DNA from: JAAYTL01 sp031460505
GTDB taxonomy: Bacteria; Bacillota; Clostridia; Tissierellales; Tissierellaceae
Direction of reading: 5' to 3'
Assembly (NCBI GenBank): GCA_031460505.1
Contig: JAVKTT010000001.1
Location: 310,001-374,000, forward strand
Length of the DNA stretch: 64,000 nucleotides
Part shown: one piece after another, positions 27,919 to 36,700 of the stretch
Numbering within the stretch: the first letter of the stretch is position 1
How the letters are laid out: every line of letters begins with the position of its first letter
The notes under the pieces: model-generated
Databases searched by the model: none
What the model saw: the letters and a program-made list of their open reading frames with translations, nothing else
What the model was told of the DNA's origin: nothing
Translations under genes and position numbers: made by a program

Positions 27919-29445
27919 TTATACACCCACACTACTTACATTTTCTAATACTTGAAGCCTTTCTATTTCCTTATTATGAAGCTCTAAAAACCAATCAAAA
28001 TCTCTTGTGCATTTATAACTATTTATAGTTTCTAAATCTTCATTAACATTCTTGATTAAATATGCAGAATAGATATCTCTTTGTACTTTAATAATATTTC
28101 CTTCATAATTAAAGTAATTCCATCTCTCGCTAAGTTTCTTTTTAATATATTCATGATTTAAATGATTATATTGAGATGCCTTTATTTTATAAGTATTAAC
28201 TTCTAGGTAGTACCCACCTCTAGCTTTTAATTTGTTAGATAAAATTGTTAGAAACATTGCTGGCGCTTTATTAGCTATGCTTTTACCAAATCTTTTCTTT
28301 TTGCTAACTTTGCATGTTTTTTCATTTTTTATTGTTTCCTTAAATCTAGACTGTAGTCTGCTATAGTTCATTTTTTCAACTAATACTGTATCTCCAATAG
28401 ATAAAATCATGTTAGACATTATATTATGATCCATTCTTCTAATATCTGCTTGTTTCCTACATATATTCTTTAACCTGTCTCTGGCCTTTTTATATTTATT
28501 TGAATAGTGCCAGTTTATTTCAATCCCTTGTTTGATTTTTCCGTTTTTATCGTAATTATCAGGATTAGATGCCTTTTTACTTCTATCCATATATCTTTGT
28601 ATTAGTCTCTTTTCTGCTTCTATATCTTGTACCCTTGGTGCTAATTCATATAATTTTACATCTTTATCACTTACATATGCAAGGGTTTGAGTTCCTATAT
28701 CTATTCCAATATTTCCTATTCCCAAAGGATGTTTGATTATTCCAGTTTCTTTGTTTACCTTTAAGGGTGGTATTCCCTCTAGTATAAGTTGGAGTATATA
28801 TTTATATTTTCCTCTAACAAATATCCTTTTTATTCTACAGTAACATACTCTATCTTCTAAAGATTTTAACTCATAATCGTTTAATTTACTTTGTACTTTA
28901 ATTGAAAGTTTATTCCACTCTAATATATTTTTATCTTTTTTATATCTTATTCCTGTTTTATTCGATTTACCTTCTAATGAATTCAAACCTTGATTGGAAT
29001 TTTTGAAATGAACTCTTTCTCCTTTCCCAAACAAATTATCATTTAAAGATCTCCACACTCTACTGGCTATCTTTTGAGCTGTGAAGCTATCAATGTTTTC
29101 GTTGAATTTATGTTGCATTTTCTTTATATCCTTATGAAGTGAATATTCATTTAATCTGTATTCATTTAACATATCTTTTTTAAGTTTATAATACTCTCTT
29201 AGTAGTTTATTTGTCTTTGTCCTATCCTTTTCAAGTTTATATATTTCTGATATATTAGCTTGGTTTTCTCTCCATCTTCTAGTCTTTGTCATTTCATTAT
29301 ATCTACTAAGAGCTTTTCCTAAGATTGAGTTATATAAACATCTCCCTATTTCGAATCTTTTAGATAGTATATCTTCTTGAAACTTTTCTGTTTCTAATTT
29401 TAGATTTAGTACATATCGCTTCTTAAGTATGTTAGTCATGAACAT
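27919..29445 (-). CDS. TnpB-like RNA-guided nuclease family protein without zinc-ribbon cysteines
   Basis: 508 residues, IS605 OrfB/TnpB superfamily. The RuvC-like acidic triad is visible: Asp249 in IGIDIGTQTLA, Glu357 in TVLVEKMNY and Asp457 in QRDIYSAYL. TnpB normally has a CxxC...CxxC ribbon between the second and third; here residues 423-456 contain no cysteine at all (KLSERWNYFNYEGN in its place). The LSxRW...QRDxYSA pattern marks a recognisable TnpB branch. No tnpA (Y1 or serine transposase) is adjacent. ATG at 29439 (third codon) is better spaced from GGCGGTGA than the first. It sits between pyrG and a surface-protein gene. Confidence 0.8.
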   Translation of the reverse strand: MFMTNILKKRYVLNLKLETEKFQEDILSKRFEIGRCLYNSILGKALSRYNEMTKTRRWRENQANISEIYKLEKDRTKTNKLLREYYKLKKDMLNEYRLNEYSLHKDIKKMQHKFNENIDSFTAQKIASRVWRSLNDNLFGKGERVHFKNSNQGLNSLEGKSNKTGIRYKKDKNILEWNKLSIKVQSKLNDYELKSLEDRVCYCRIKRIFVRGKYKYILQLILEGIPPLKVNKETGIIKHPLGIGNIGIDIGTQTLAYVSDKDVKLYELAPRVQDIEAEKRLIQRYMDRSKKASNPDNYDKNGKIKQGIEINWHYSNKYKKARDRLKNICRKQADIRRMDHNIMSNMILSIGDTVLVEKMNYSRLQSRFKETIKNEKTCKVSKKKRFGKSIANKAPAMFLTILSNKLKARGGYYLEVNTYKIKASQYNHLNHEYIKKKLSERWNYFNYEGNIIKVQRDIYSAYLIKNVNEDLETINSYKCTRDFDWFLELHNKEIERLQVLENVSSVGV

Positions 29446-29515
29446 TCACCGCCTATTCACTATATTTTCTGAAATTAAGAGATCTTAACTAAATTATAAA
29501 CTAGAGAACTTATGT

Positions 29516-29544
29516 TTGCAATGCTTGTAATTATATTGTAATAT
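29516..29544 (+). promoter_or_regulatory. Candidate promoter for the SLH/Ig-like surface protein
   Basis: TTGCAA, 17 bases, TAATAT, about 68 bases before the start codon. A second TATAAT at 29565-29570 lacks a -35. Confidence 0.45.
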
Positions 29545-29611
29545 AAAATTCAAATTTTATGTAGTATAATTAAATATAGGAAAATGTGTAAAATATGAAA
29601 GGAGAGTATAA

Positions 29612-32578
29612 ATGGTGAAACGTTTATTAGCAGCATTGTTGTTATTTGTAATATTGTTATCAGCATTAGCACCGGTACTTGCTGCAACTGATTATGATAA
29701 CGATGGTGAAATACTTAAAGAATTAGGTGTTTTAACAGGTAATGAAGACGGAGATTTAATGTTAAATGATAATTTTAGAAGACAAGATATGGTAGTAATG
29801 ATCTCACGTCTCTACAAAGAAGAAAATAAAGCCAGAAATTATGTTGGCAAAAATATCTTTAGAGATTTAAATGCAGAAAGAAAATTCTATATACCTTATA
29901 TCACATGGGCAAAAGATCAAGGCTTGATTCAAGGACAAGAAAAGGATGAATTTGGATTTAACGCTTACACAACAGTACAAGAATTCCAAACGGTTCTACT
30001 TAGAGCCTTAGGTTATAGTGAAGAAGCTCAAAATTGGAATCAAGTTCCAGAATTAGCAAAATCATTAGGTTTAATGGATAATCTAAATCTAAACCCTTCC
30101 TCTAGATTAAGAAGAGGACAAATGGCTACTATGGTTCTAAACACATTAAGAGAAACTAAAAAAGGTAGTTTATTAACATTAGCTGAAGTCATAGGTTTAA
30201 CAATACCTGATATCTTTAAAGTAGATGAAAAACTAACAATCAACAATGATACTATCACTTTATCGGGAAAAGCTGAGGGAACAGATACTTTAAAGCTTCA
30301 TATTAGACCTAGATCATCAGGTATAAGCGGTGGAGCAAGACTTGAAGAAGTAGTAATGGATAGGAACGGAAACTTCCTAATTGAAGTAAAGAATCTACAA
30401 GAAGGCAGCTACGAATATAGATTTGAAGGCAGTAAGAAAAATACTGTCTTTAAAACATTTGATATAGAAAACGTTAGCTTCGAATTAGTAGATATAGTTG
30501 CAAATAACCTTAAGGAAATCACCCTTAAATTTACTAGACCGGTTGATACTTCCCAAGCAGTAATTGTAAATAATTACACTACTACTGCTGGAGCTATTAA
30601 AGAAGTAAGATTCGAAGAAAATAACAAAGAAGTAATTTTAGTACTTAACGGAATAATGACACAACAAAACAAATACAAGATTAATGCTAATGTAAAATCA
30701 GAAGATGGTCAAGAACTAAAAATTACCAATGAAGAATTCCAAGCATTAGATAATACAATTCCAGAAGTATTAGATATTGTTCAATTAGGAAATAAAGGAT
30801 TGAAAGTGGTTTTTTCAGAGCCCATTAAAGGGGCTACGTCAAGCAACTTTAGAATAGACGGAAAAACCTTATCAGGAAGTGTAAATGTAAATAATAATGA
30901 AGCGATACTTACATTTTATTCCTCATTATATTATTTAACTGAAGGTAAACATACTCTTACTTTATCAGGTATAGTAGATTTTGCTGACTATCCTGTTATT
31001 CTGAACGAAAGAGAATTTACTATAGTTAAAGACTTAGTAGCACCTAAAATAATAGATGCTTCTGCTACTCTAGAAGAAGTAACCATAGAATTTGATGAGG
31101 ATATCGATCCAGTATCTGCTATCAGAAATAATTTCTATTTTAAGATAGGTACTTCAAAGAGATATCCTGATAGCGTAAAGTTTGATGGTAAGAAAGCTAC
31201 TCTATCATTCAAGAACAACATATTATCTACTACTGAAACTACAATATATGTAGAAAATGTAACGGATTATTCAGGAAATAAAGTAAAATCAGAAGTAAAA
31301 GTAACACCAGTTATAGATACTACACCACCTCAAGTTATAAGCTACAATGTAGCAGAAGATGGTAGAAGTATAACTGTGATCTATAGTAAAAATGTACATG
31401 GTACTAATAGATCAAGCTATTCTATTAAAGACCAAAGCGGTAGAACAGTATATATAAGAGAAATCCAAGGTTCTGGTAGAGAGTTTACTATTTATCTGTC
31501 AACAATACTACCTGTAGGTACAAATACTTTAACTATTCAAAGTATTCAAGATACTACACCACTAAAAAATGTTCTAATACCATATTCAGTTAATATTGAT
31601 ATGAAAGATGTTCAAAAACCAGAAATAGCTAATTACTCAGGATTTGGTAACTATATAATGATTCAGTTCAACAAAGAAATGGATTATAGTACAGTAACAA
31701 ACCCAGATAACTATTATCTATACTTTAGTGATAGAACAGTTAGCTATATGCCAACAGATAGTCTAATTACATTAAGTAATGATAATAAATCAGTAACTAT
31801 ACTATTACCAGAAACAATCTCAGGTAAAAAGGTAGTTGTAGGTCAAAATCTAACATCAGTGGATATTAGAGGATTAAAAGATACATCAGGTAATGACCTT
31901 AAAGATCTAATAGCTAAGTTGAATTTCGATAATACTACATCAGGAAAAGCTAAGGCTACTGAAGGTGTATTATTAGACGAAAATACAATAAGAGTAGAAT
32001 TCAATATACCTATTATTCAAGCTGATATGAGAGATTTCAGCGTAACTGGAAGAACTATAGATTATATTGACTTAGATGGCACAAATATTGTTACATTATA
32101 TTTAAACCATAGTGATAATACTTCTATACCAGATGGAGCATTAAAAATAAATTCTGATAACAAAATGCAAACCTATATTCAAACTGGTGTTGAAGGTGGA
32201 ACTATTAATTTAGTAGATAAGATTGCACCAAGAGTTAAATACAATACAAATACTCTCACTACTAATATCAATACAATTGAATTACCTTTCACAGAAGAAT
32301 TAGAAGCTGAAGGTGCAAGCCTTTATAGAAGAGACTTAGAAATATATAGAGAAGAAGATGGACAACTTCTAAGCACTGATGATTATACAACATCACTGAA
32401 ATCAACAGATAAATCAGTACTTCTAATAACTATAACAAACAGAAGTGTATCATCCTACTACTCTGTTAGAGTTATAGGCGAAAACAACTCCGAACCATCT
32501 TATATAAGAGATGCACAAGGAAACCTTGCATTAGATTCTATAGCAAGTTATAGAACAGAAAGAATGATTAATAGATAG
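29612..32578 (+). CDS. Secreted S-layer-type protein with SLH and Ig-like repeats
   Basis: 988 residues. Signal peptide 1-25 (MVKRLLAALLLF ... APVLAA). Residues about 30-185 form three divergent SLH modules (ILKELGVLTG..., YITWAKDQGLIQGQ..., LAKSLGLMDN...), which bind pyruvylated secondary wall polymer. From about 200 to the end are repeated beta-sandwich units of 90-110 residues, many beginning with TTPPQVISYNV- or KPEIANYSG-like strands and a KITVxFS/xxxN pattern, as in SbsA-type Ig-like S-layer repeats. AAAGGAGAG precedes the ATG. A structural S-layer role is inferred; strong signals (ribosome site, terminator) fit high expression. Confidence 0.82.
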   Translation: MVKRLLAALLLFVILLSALAPVLAATDYDNDGEILKELGVLTGNEDGDLMLNDNFRRQDMVVMISRLYKEENKARNYVGKNIFRDLNAERKFYIPYITWAKDQGLIQGQEKDEFGFNAYTTVQEFQTVLLRALGYSEEAQNWNQVPELAKSLGLMDNLNLNPSSRLRRGQMATMVLNTLRETKKGSLLTLAEVIGLTIPDIFKVDEKLTINNDTITLSGKAEGTDTLKLHIRPRSSGISGGARLEEVVMDRNGNFLIEVKNLQEGSYEYRFEGSKKNTVFKTFDIENVSFELVDIVANNLKEITLKFTRPVDTSQAVIVNNYTTTAGAIKEVRFEENNKEVILVLNGIMTQQNKYKINANVKSEDGQELKITNEEFQALDNTIPEVLDIVQLGNKGLKVVFSEPIKGATSSNFRIDGKTLSGSVNVNNNEAILTFYSSLYYLTEGKHTLTLSGIVDFADYPVILNEREFTIVKDLVAPKIIDASATLEEVTIEFDEDIDPVSAIRNNFYFKIGTSKRYPDSVKFDGKKATLSFKNNILSTTETTIYVENVTDYSGNKVKSEVKVTPVIDTTPPQVISYNVAEDGRSITVIYSKNVHGTNRSSYSIKDQSGRTVYIREIQGSGREFTIYLSTILPVGTNTLTIQSIQDTTPLKNVLIPYSVNIDMKDVQKPEIANYSGFGNYIMIQFNKEMDYSTVTNPDNYYLYFSDRTVSYMPTDSLITLSNDNKSVTILLPETISGKKVVVGQNLTSVDIRGLKDTSGNDLKDLIAKLNFDNTTSGKAKATEGVLLDENTIRVEFNIPIIQADMRDFSVTGRTIDYIDLDGTNIVTLYLNHSDNTSIPDGALKINSDNKMQTYIQTGVEGGTINLVDKIAPRVKYNTNTLTTNINTIELPFTEELEAEGASLYRRDLEIYREEDGQLLSTDDYTTSLKSTDKSVLLITITNRSVSSYYSVRVIGENNSEPSYIRDAQGNLALDSIASYRTERMINR

Positions 32579-32581
32579 TAT

Positions 32582-32622
32582 AAGAAATCCCCCAAGAAGT
32601 CTTGGGGGATTCTTAATTTTTT
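32582..32622 (+). terminator. Intrinsic terminator after the SLH/Ig-like gene
   Basis: AAGAAATCCCCCAAG-AAGT-CTTGGGGGATTCTT followed by AATTTTTT: a strong GC-rich stem four bases after the stop codon. Confidence 0.92.
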
Positions 32623-32638
32623 GAAGATTTTAGCCGAT

Positions 32639-32728
32639 TAATAGTAGTGAAAGAACTTGATTGGAGGCAAGTGGTCTTTACCATTATGCCTTCTTTTTTT
32701 GTTTTTGTAATCAATTACTATTAGGAGG
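32639..32728 (+). promoter_or_regulatory. Nested-hairpin leader upstream of the transglutaminase-like gene
   Basis: Three nested helices: TAATAGTA (32639-32646) with TACTATTA (32716-32723), TTGATT (32657-32662) with AATCAA (32709-32714), and a 13-pair hairpin GGAGGCAAGTGGT/ACCATT-ATGCCTTC (32663-32693) followed by a T tract. The outer helix ends at the AGGAGG ribosome site. It may be an attenuator, or simply a second terminator with chance flanking complementarity. Confidence 0.4.
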
Positions 32729-32735
32729 CTTAATC

Positions 32736-33593
32736 ATGAAAAGAAAAATAGTACTGCTTATGCTATTGTTAATTCTCTTAGTACCAAATTTCAGCTATGC
32801 AGAGGTAAATACACAGGATGAAATACTAGTATCTTTAGTGGAACCAACTAATCGAAAGATAGGCAAGACATTTGATAAGGATGAATATATCCTTATGCAA
32901 GACAAAGGGTCTCTCATAATCAATTTTGAACCCTCTAAAGAAGGATTATATAAAGTATGGATAACTAAGGATGGTGTATTTACTTCTTATGTTCTAAATA
33001 ATGGTATAACAGAAATACCTTTCAGTTTAGGACAAGGAATATATAAAATAGAAATACTTAAACATAAGAAAGCTAATAAGTACACTATAAGAGCAAGAAA
33101 TACCTTTGAAGTAACGTCATTAAAAGAAACCGATGTATATCTTGGCAATCATGAGAAAGTCAATTGGAAAAAGAGCAGTAAAACTACTAAATTAGCTAAG
33201 GAACTAACTAAAGATAGTAAGACTAGTAAAGATATGGTTAATAAAATATACGACTATATAGTCCAAAATATTGACTACGATTATGCAAAGCTCAACAACT
33301 ACCCTGATAATTATCTACCTAACTTAGATGATATATTATTAAAGCAAAAGAGCATATGCTACGACTACGCTTCTCTTTTTGCTGGAATGCTTCGCTCAAT
33401 AGGTATATCCACTAAACTTGTAATGGGCTATGTAAAAGGATATGATGGATCGTTTCATGCATGGAATGAGGTATACTTGGATGGTAAATGGATTGTAGTG
33501 GATACTACTTTTGATGCCGGATATAGGGCTTTGGGTATTAAATATGAGATGGACAAGGTTAGTGGGGATTATAGGGGGGTGAAGTGGTATTAG
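32736..33593 (+). CDS. Secreted transglutaminase-like (papain-fold) protein
   Basis: 285 residues. Signal peptide 1-22, an Ig-like or unassigned beta region (about 30-130), then a transglutaminase core with Cys208 (KSICYDYASLFAGMLR), His241 (SFHAWNEVYLDGKW) and Asp256 (VVDTTFD), the full catalytic triad. Bacterial members act as proteases, peptide cyclases or cross-linkers at the cell surface. The ATG at 32736 has AGGAGG seven bases ahead; the open frame reaches back to 32661, but that part lies in the hairpin leader. Placed between two SLH protein genes, so a role in surface-layer processing is plausible (inference). Confidence 0.85.
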   Translation: MKRKIVLLMLLLILLVPNFSYAEVNTQDEILVSLVEPTNRKIGKTFDKDEYILMQDKGSLIINFEPSKEGLYKVWITKDGVFTSYVLNNGITEIPFSLGQGIYKIEILKHKKANKYTIRARNTFEVTSLKETDVYLGNHEKVNWKKSSKTTKLAKELTKDSKTSKDMVNKIYDYIVQNIDYDYAKLNNYPDNYLPNLDDILLKQKSICYDYASLFAGMLRSIGISTKLVMGYVKGYDGSFHAWNEVYLDGKWIVVDTTFDAGYRALGIKYEMDKVSGDYRGVKWY

Positions 33594-33605
33594 AACGGAA
33601 ATGAA

Positions 33606-33648
33606 AACCCCTGTGAGAAAGCTTATTAAAGCTTTCCACTGGGGCTTA
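33606..33648. terminator. Hairpin between the convergent transglutaminase and giant SLH genes
   Basis: CCCC-T-GTG-AG-AAAGC, loop, GCTTT-C-CAC-T-GGGG: an interrupted stem 13 bases after the stop at 33593. The T run is weak on both strands. Confidence 0.5.
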
Positions 33649-33730
33649 AATTGAAATAAGTTACGTTACAACCTCACACACTATTCATTCAAAGTCTCAT
33701 ACATAAGTTATTTGCAGGCTGTACTCGAAC

Positions 33731-36700
33731 CTAATTCCAAAATTCAGTTATCACATGTGTTAGCTCTTTACCATTTTTTAATGTTATTTCTATAACAGCT
33801 TTTGATGGCTCTTCCGTCTTTCCAACGATTGAGCCATATACTGTCCAATAACCATCTCCTACGTAGTCAAAGTCACCGATTGTATCAAAGGTTGTTGATG
33901 TTGAATTTGTTAATCCATCATCTTTAGCCATTGTGTTAGCTTGCATTAGCTCATCATTTGCATCATACAAACTAATAACAACTGTAGCTCCTTGGTATGT
34001 GCCCACTGTTAGAGGAACAACAACAGAATATCCTTGACTAATTTTGGCTAATCTAGCTGGATTTGCAGAAGTAGTATCAATTATTCCTTCCAATCTGTAA
34101 TCCATAACTTTATTCCCAATCGCATAATCAAAGTTATTGTTTGATTTCAGATATTTAATATCTGTTTTTAAATCTGTTGGACCTATTACATTGACACCAT
34201 TCCCAAGTCCAATCCCTTCTCCACCATCTTGTATTGTAACAAAGTTGTTTCCTGTAGCAGTTAAGTCAGTTTTCTCAGTTCCACCAATACCTGCCCATAC
34301 ATTTGTAAAAGTATTATTTGTAACTGTTATTGTATTTCTTCCATTTGAATTCCCGCTATTTGTGAATATTCCTGTTGTTACATTAGAAATATTAGAATTC
34401 AAAATTGTAAGAGATGCCCCGTAACTACCCATAATGCCTATAGAGTTTTTACTAACACCATTTCCATTATCATAATCTCCTCCATTCACTATTACACTAT
34501 CCAACTCAACACCTTGCATACCTGGGCTAACATAAAATGCAACTCCACTTTCTATTCCACTGAGCCCATGGATATTTCTATTAACCGGATTACCTTTTAA
34601 GTTTTTAATGGTAACATCATTAGCAGCGATATTTATAGCCTTATCTACAGAGTATGTCTTGCCATCAATTACTACAGGGCGCTCAATCTTCAATGTTTCA
34701 CTTAGATTAATATTGTTTGCAAAATATATAGTTTCAATATCTGAATCAGTTAGAGCAGTTCTTAACTTTTCTTCAGTTGTTACTGTTGCTACAGCGTATT
34801 GCAATAGAACACTTGCATTATTATTTTCTTTTGAGATCAATTCTCCAGAATAGTCAACTAAATCATTGACTTTTCCTACCTTGTTCATAAGTTTGATATC
34901 GTACATTCCTTCTGGAGCAACAATAGTATTACCTTCTAAAGTAAGTTCATCATCAGTATTTAGTACATCGCTCCATATGCCCTCCATATTGACTGCATTT
35001 ATTATATTACCAGATATCGTAGCTTTCAGTTGTTTACCTAATACTGATGGAACGATAGAGATGGTTCCATTTACAATATTGTCTCTAAAAGTAACCTTCT
35101 CTGCTGGAACTCCAGCCTCACCAACAACGCTTCCTCCACTTCTTCCGATGTTTACAATAGCAATGTAAGAAGTTTCAGGTATATTTGTGCTTACCTTACA
35201 TTCTGCGACAGTAATATTGTTACCTGCTAAAGAAAGTGCGCTGTACCAATTATTTCCAATATCCTCTGTATTACACCACTCAAAACTAATACCTTTGACT
35301 AATGTTTCTCCTGAGGTTGACGTAGTTAAAAACATAGGTTGTACAATGTCATTAGCTGGTTCCCCCGCCCTATGGACAGTGCCTTTAATAGTTGTATTTT
35401 CATATCCTGCTCCTATTAAATTAATGCCTTTATCGATAACAATTCGACTCTTGCCTATGTCATAGGTGCCTGCTGCAATTAGTATAGTATCTCCTTCATC
35501 CGCAGCATCTATTGCACTTTGAATTGCTTCATACACTACTCCTGTATTCTCATTCAGTGCTGCAGCAATAGTCACGTTTTCCTCTGGTCCACCAACCAGC
35601 TCTCCTATAAAGCCTTCTTTATAGCTTTCCACCGTAATTCCAGTTGCAGTGGAGTTAAATAATGTAACAACACCTGAAGCTCGACCAACAACTCCACCAG
35701 CATAAGGGCTGTTATTTTTATGTTCTTCATCAGCAATTGCTGATACCTTGCCATTGATTACGTTACAATTTTTGATATTAGACTTACCTGATGCATTTCC
35801 TATTAAGCCACCAACATCTCTAACACCAGTTATATTTACATTTTTAGCAAAACAGTTTTCTACTGTTACTGATTCTCCAAGAAAACCTATTAATCCTCCC
35901 CCTTTATCGCCGTTGTCATTAATATTAGTATCATATTTAAGTGTTATCGTTACACCATCTACAGTTGAATCTGATACATTTGCATAGCTATAACCAATCA
36001 GACCTCCTGCCCAGTGGCTCGAATTTATCGTAATATTACTTGCTGAAACATTAGATACTGTACCATTCATACTACCTACTAATCCACCAACGGATTCTAA
36101 AGAATTTATAGTAAAATTACTTATATTTAAATTCATTATAGTTCCATTAGCTGCACCGAATAAACCACTATATTTCACCATAGGATTATCTAACTTTAAA
36201 TTGATTATTTTAAAATTGTTACCATCAAATATTCCTTTAAATGGCTTATCTTTATCAAATGGACTTCCTGTATGATTACTCCAATCTCCAATCGGAATCC
36301 ACTCTAGATTTAGTAAATCAATATCTGAGTTTAGGTTGATAGATTTCCCTTCAAATGTATTTCCATCATTGACAAGCTTAGCTAATCCTGCTAGTTCTTC
36401 TGCCGTATTTATTATAAGTTGTTCATTAGTCTCGTTATACCAAGATGTGTCAGCTAAATCTTCCCAGTTTGATGGCAATTTAATTTGATTTCCAATAACT
36501 TTACTGCCATCTGGAAATACGTTATTATTAAGTGTAATATCTAGCTCTAAGCTTCCAGAAGCTTTATTTAACCCTACATCTACATTACTTATAGTATTGT
36601 TTATAAATATTACTTCTGCATCTTCATTAATATTCGGTTGTAAATCAATACCAATAGATAAGTTATTTGCTAATGTCCCATCAATTGTATTATTGATAAA

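Noticed and set aside
27919..29445. Nuclease-dead TnpB-like repressor (TldR) interpretation
   Set aside because: All three RuvC acidic residues appear present, and there is no neighbouring target gene of the kind described for TldR.
27640..29611. CRISPR-associated type V effector with array
   Set aside because: No repeat-spacer structure on either side and no cas1 or cas2; TnpB-like is the simpler reading.
32620..32735. Cyclic-di-GMP or other known riboswitch before the transglutaminase-like gene
   Set aside because: The conserved core of the c-di-GMP-I or -II aptamer is absent and the leader is too short for most known classes.
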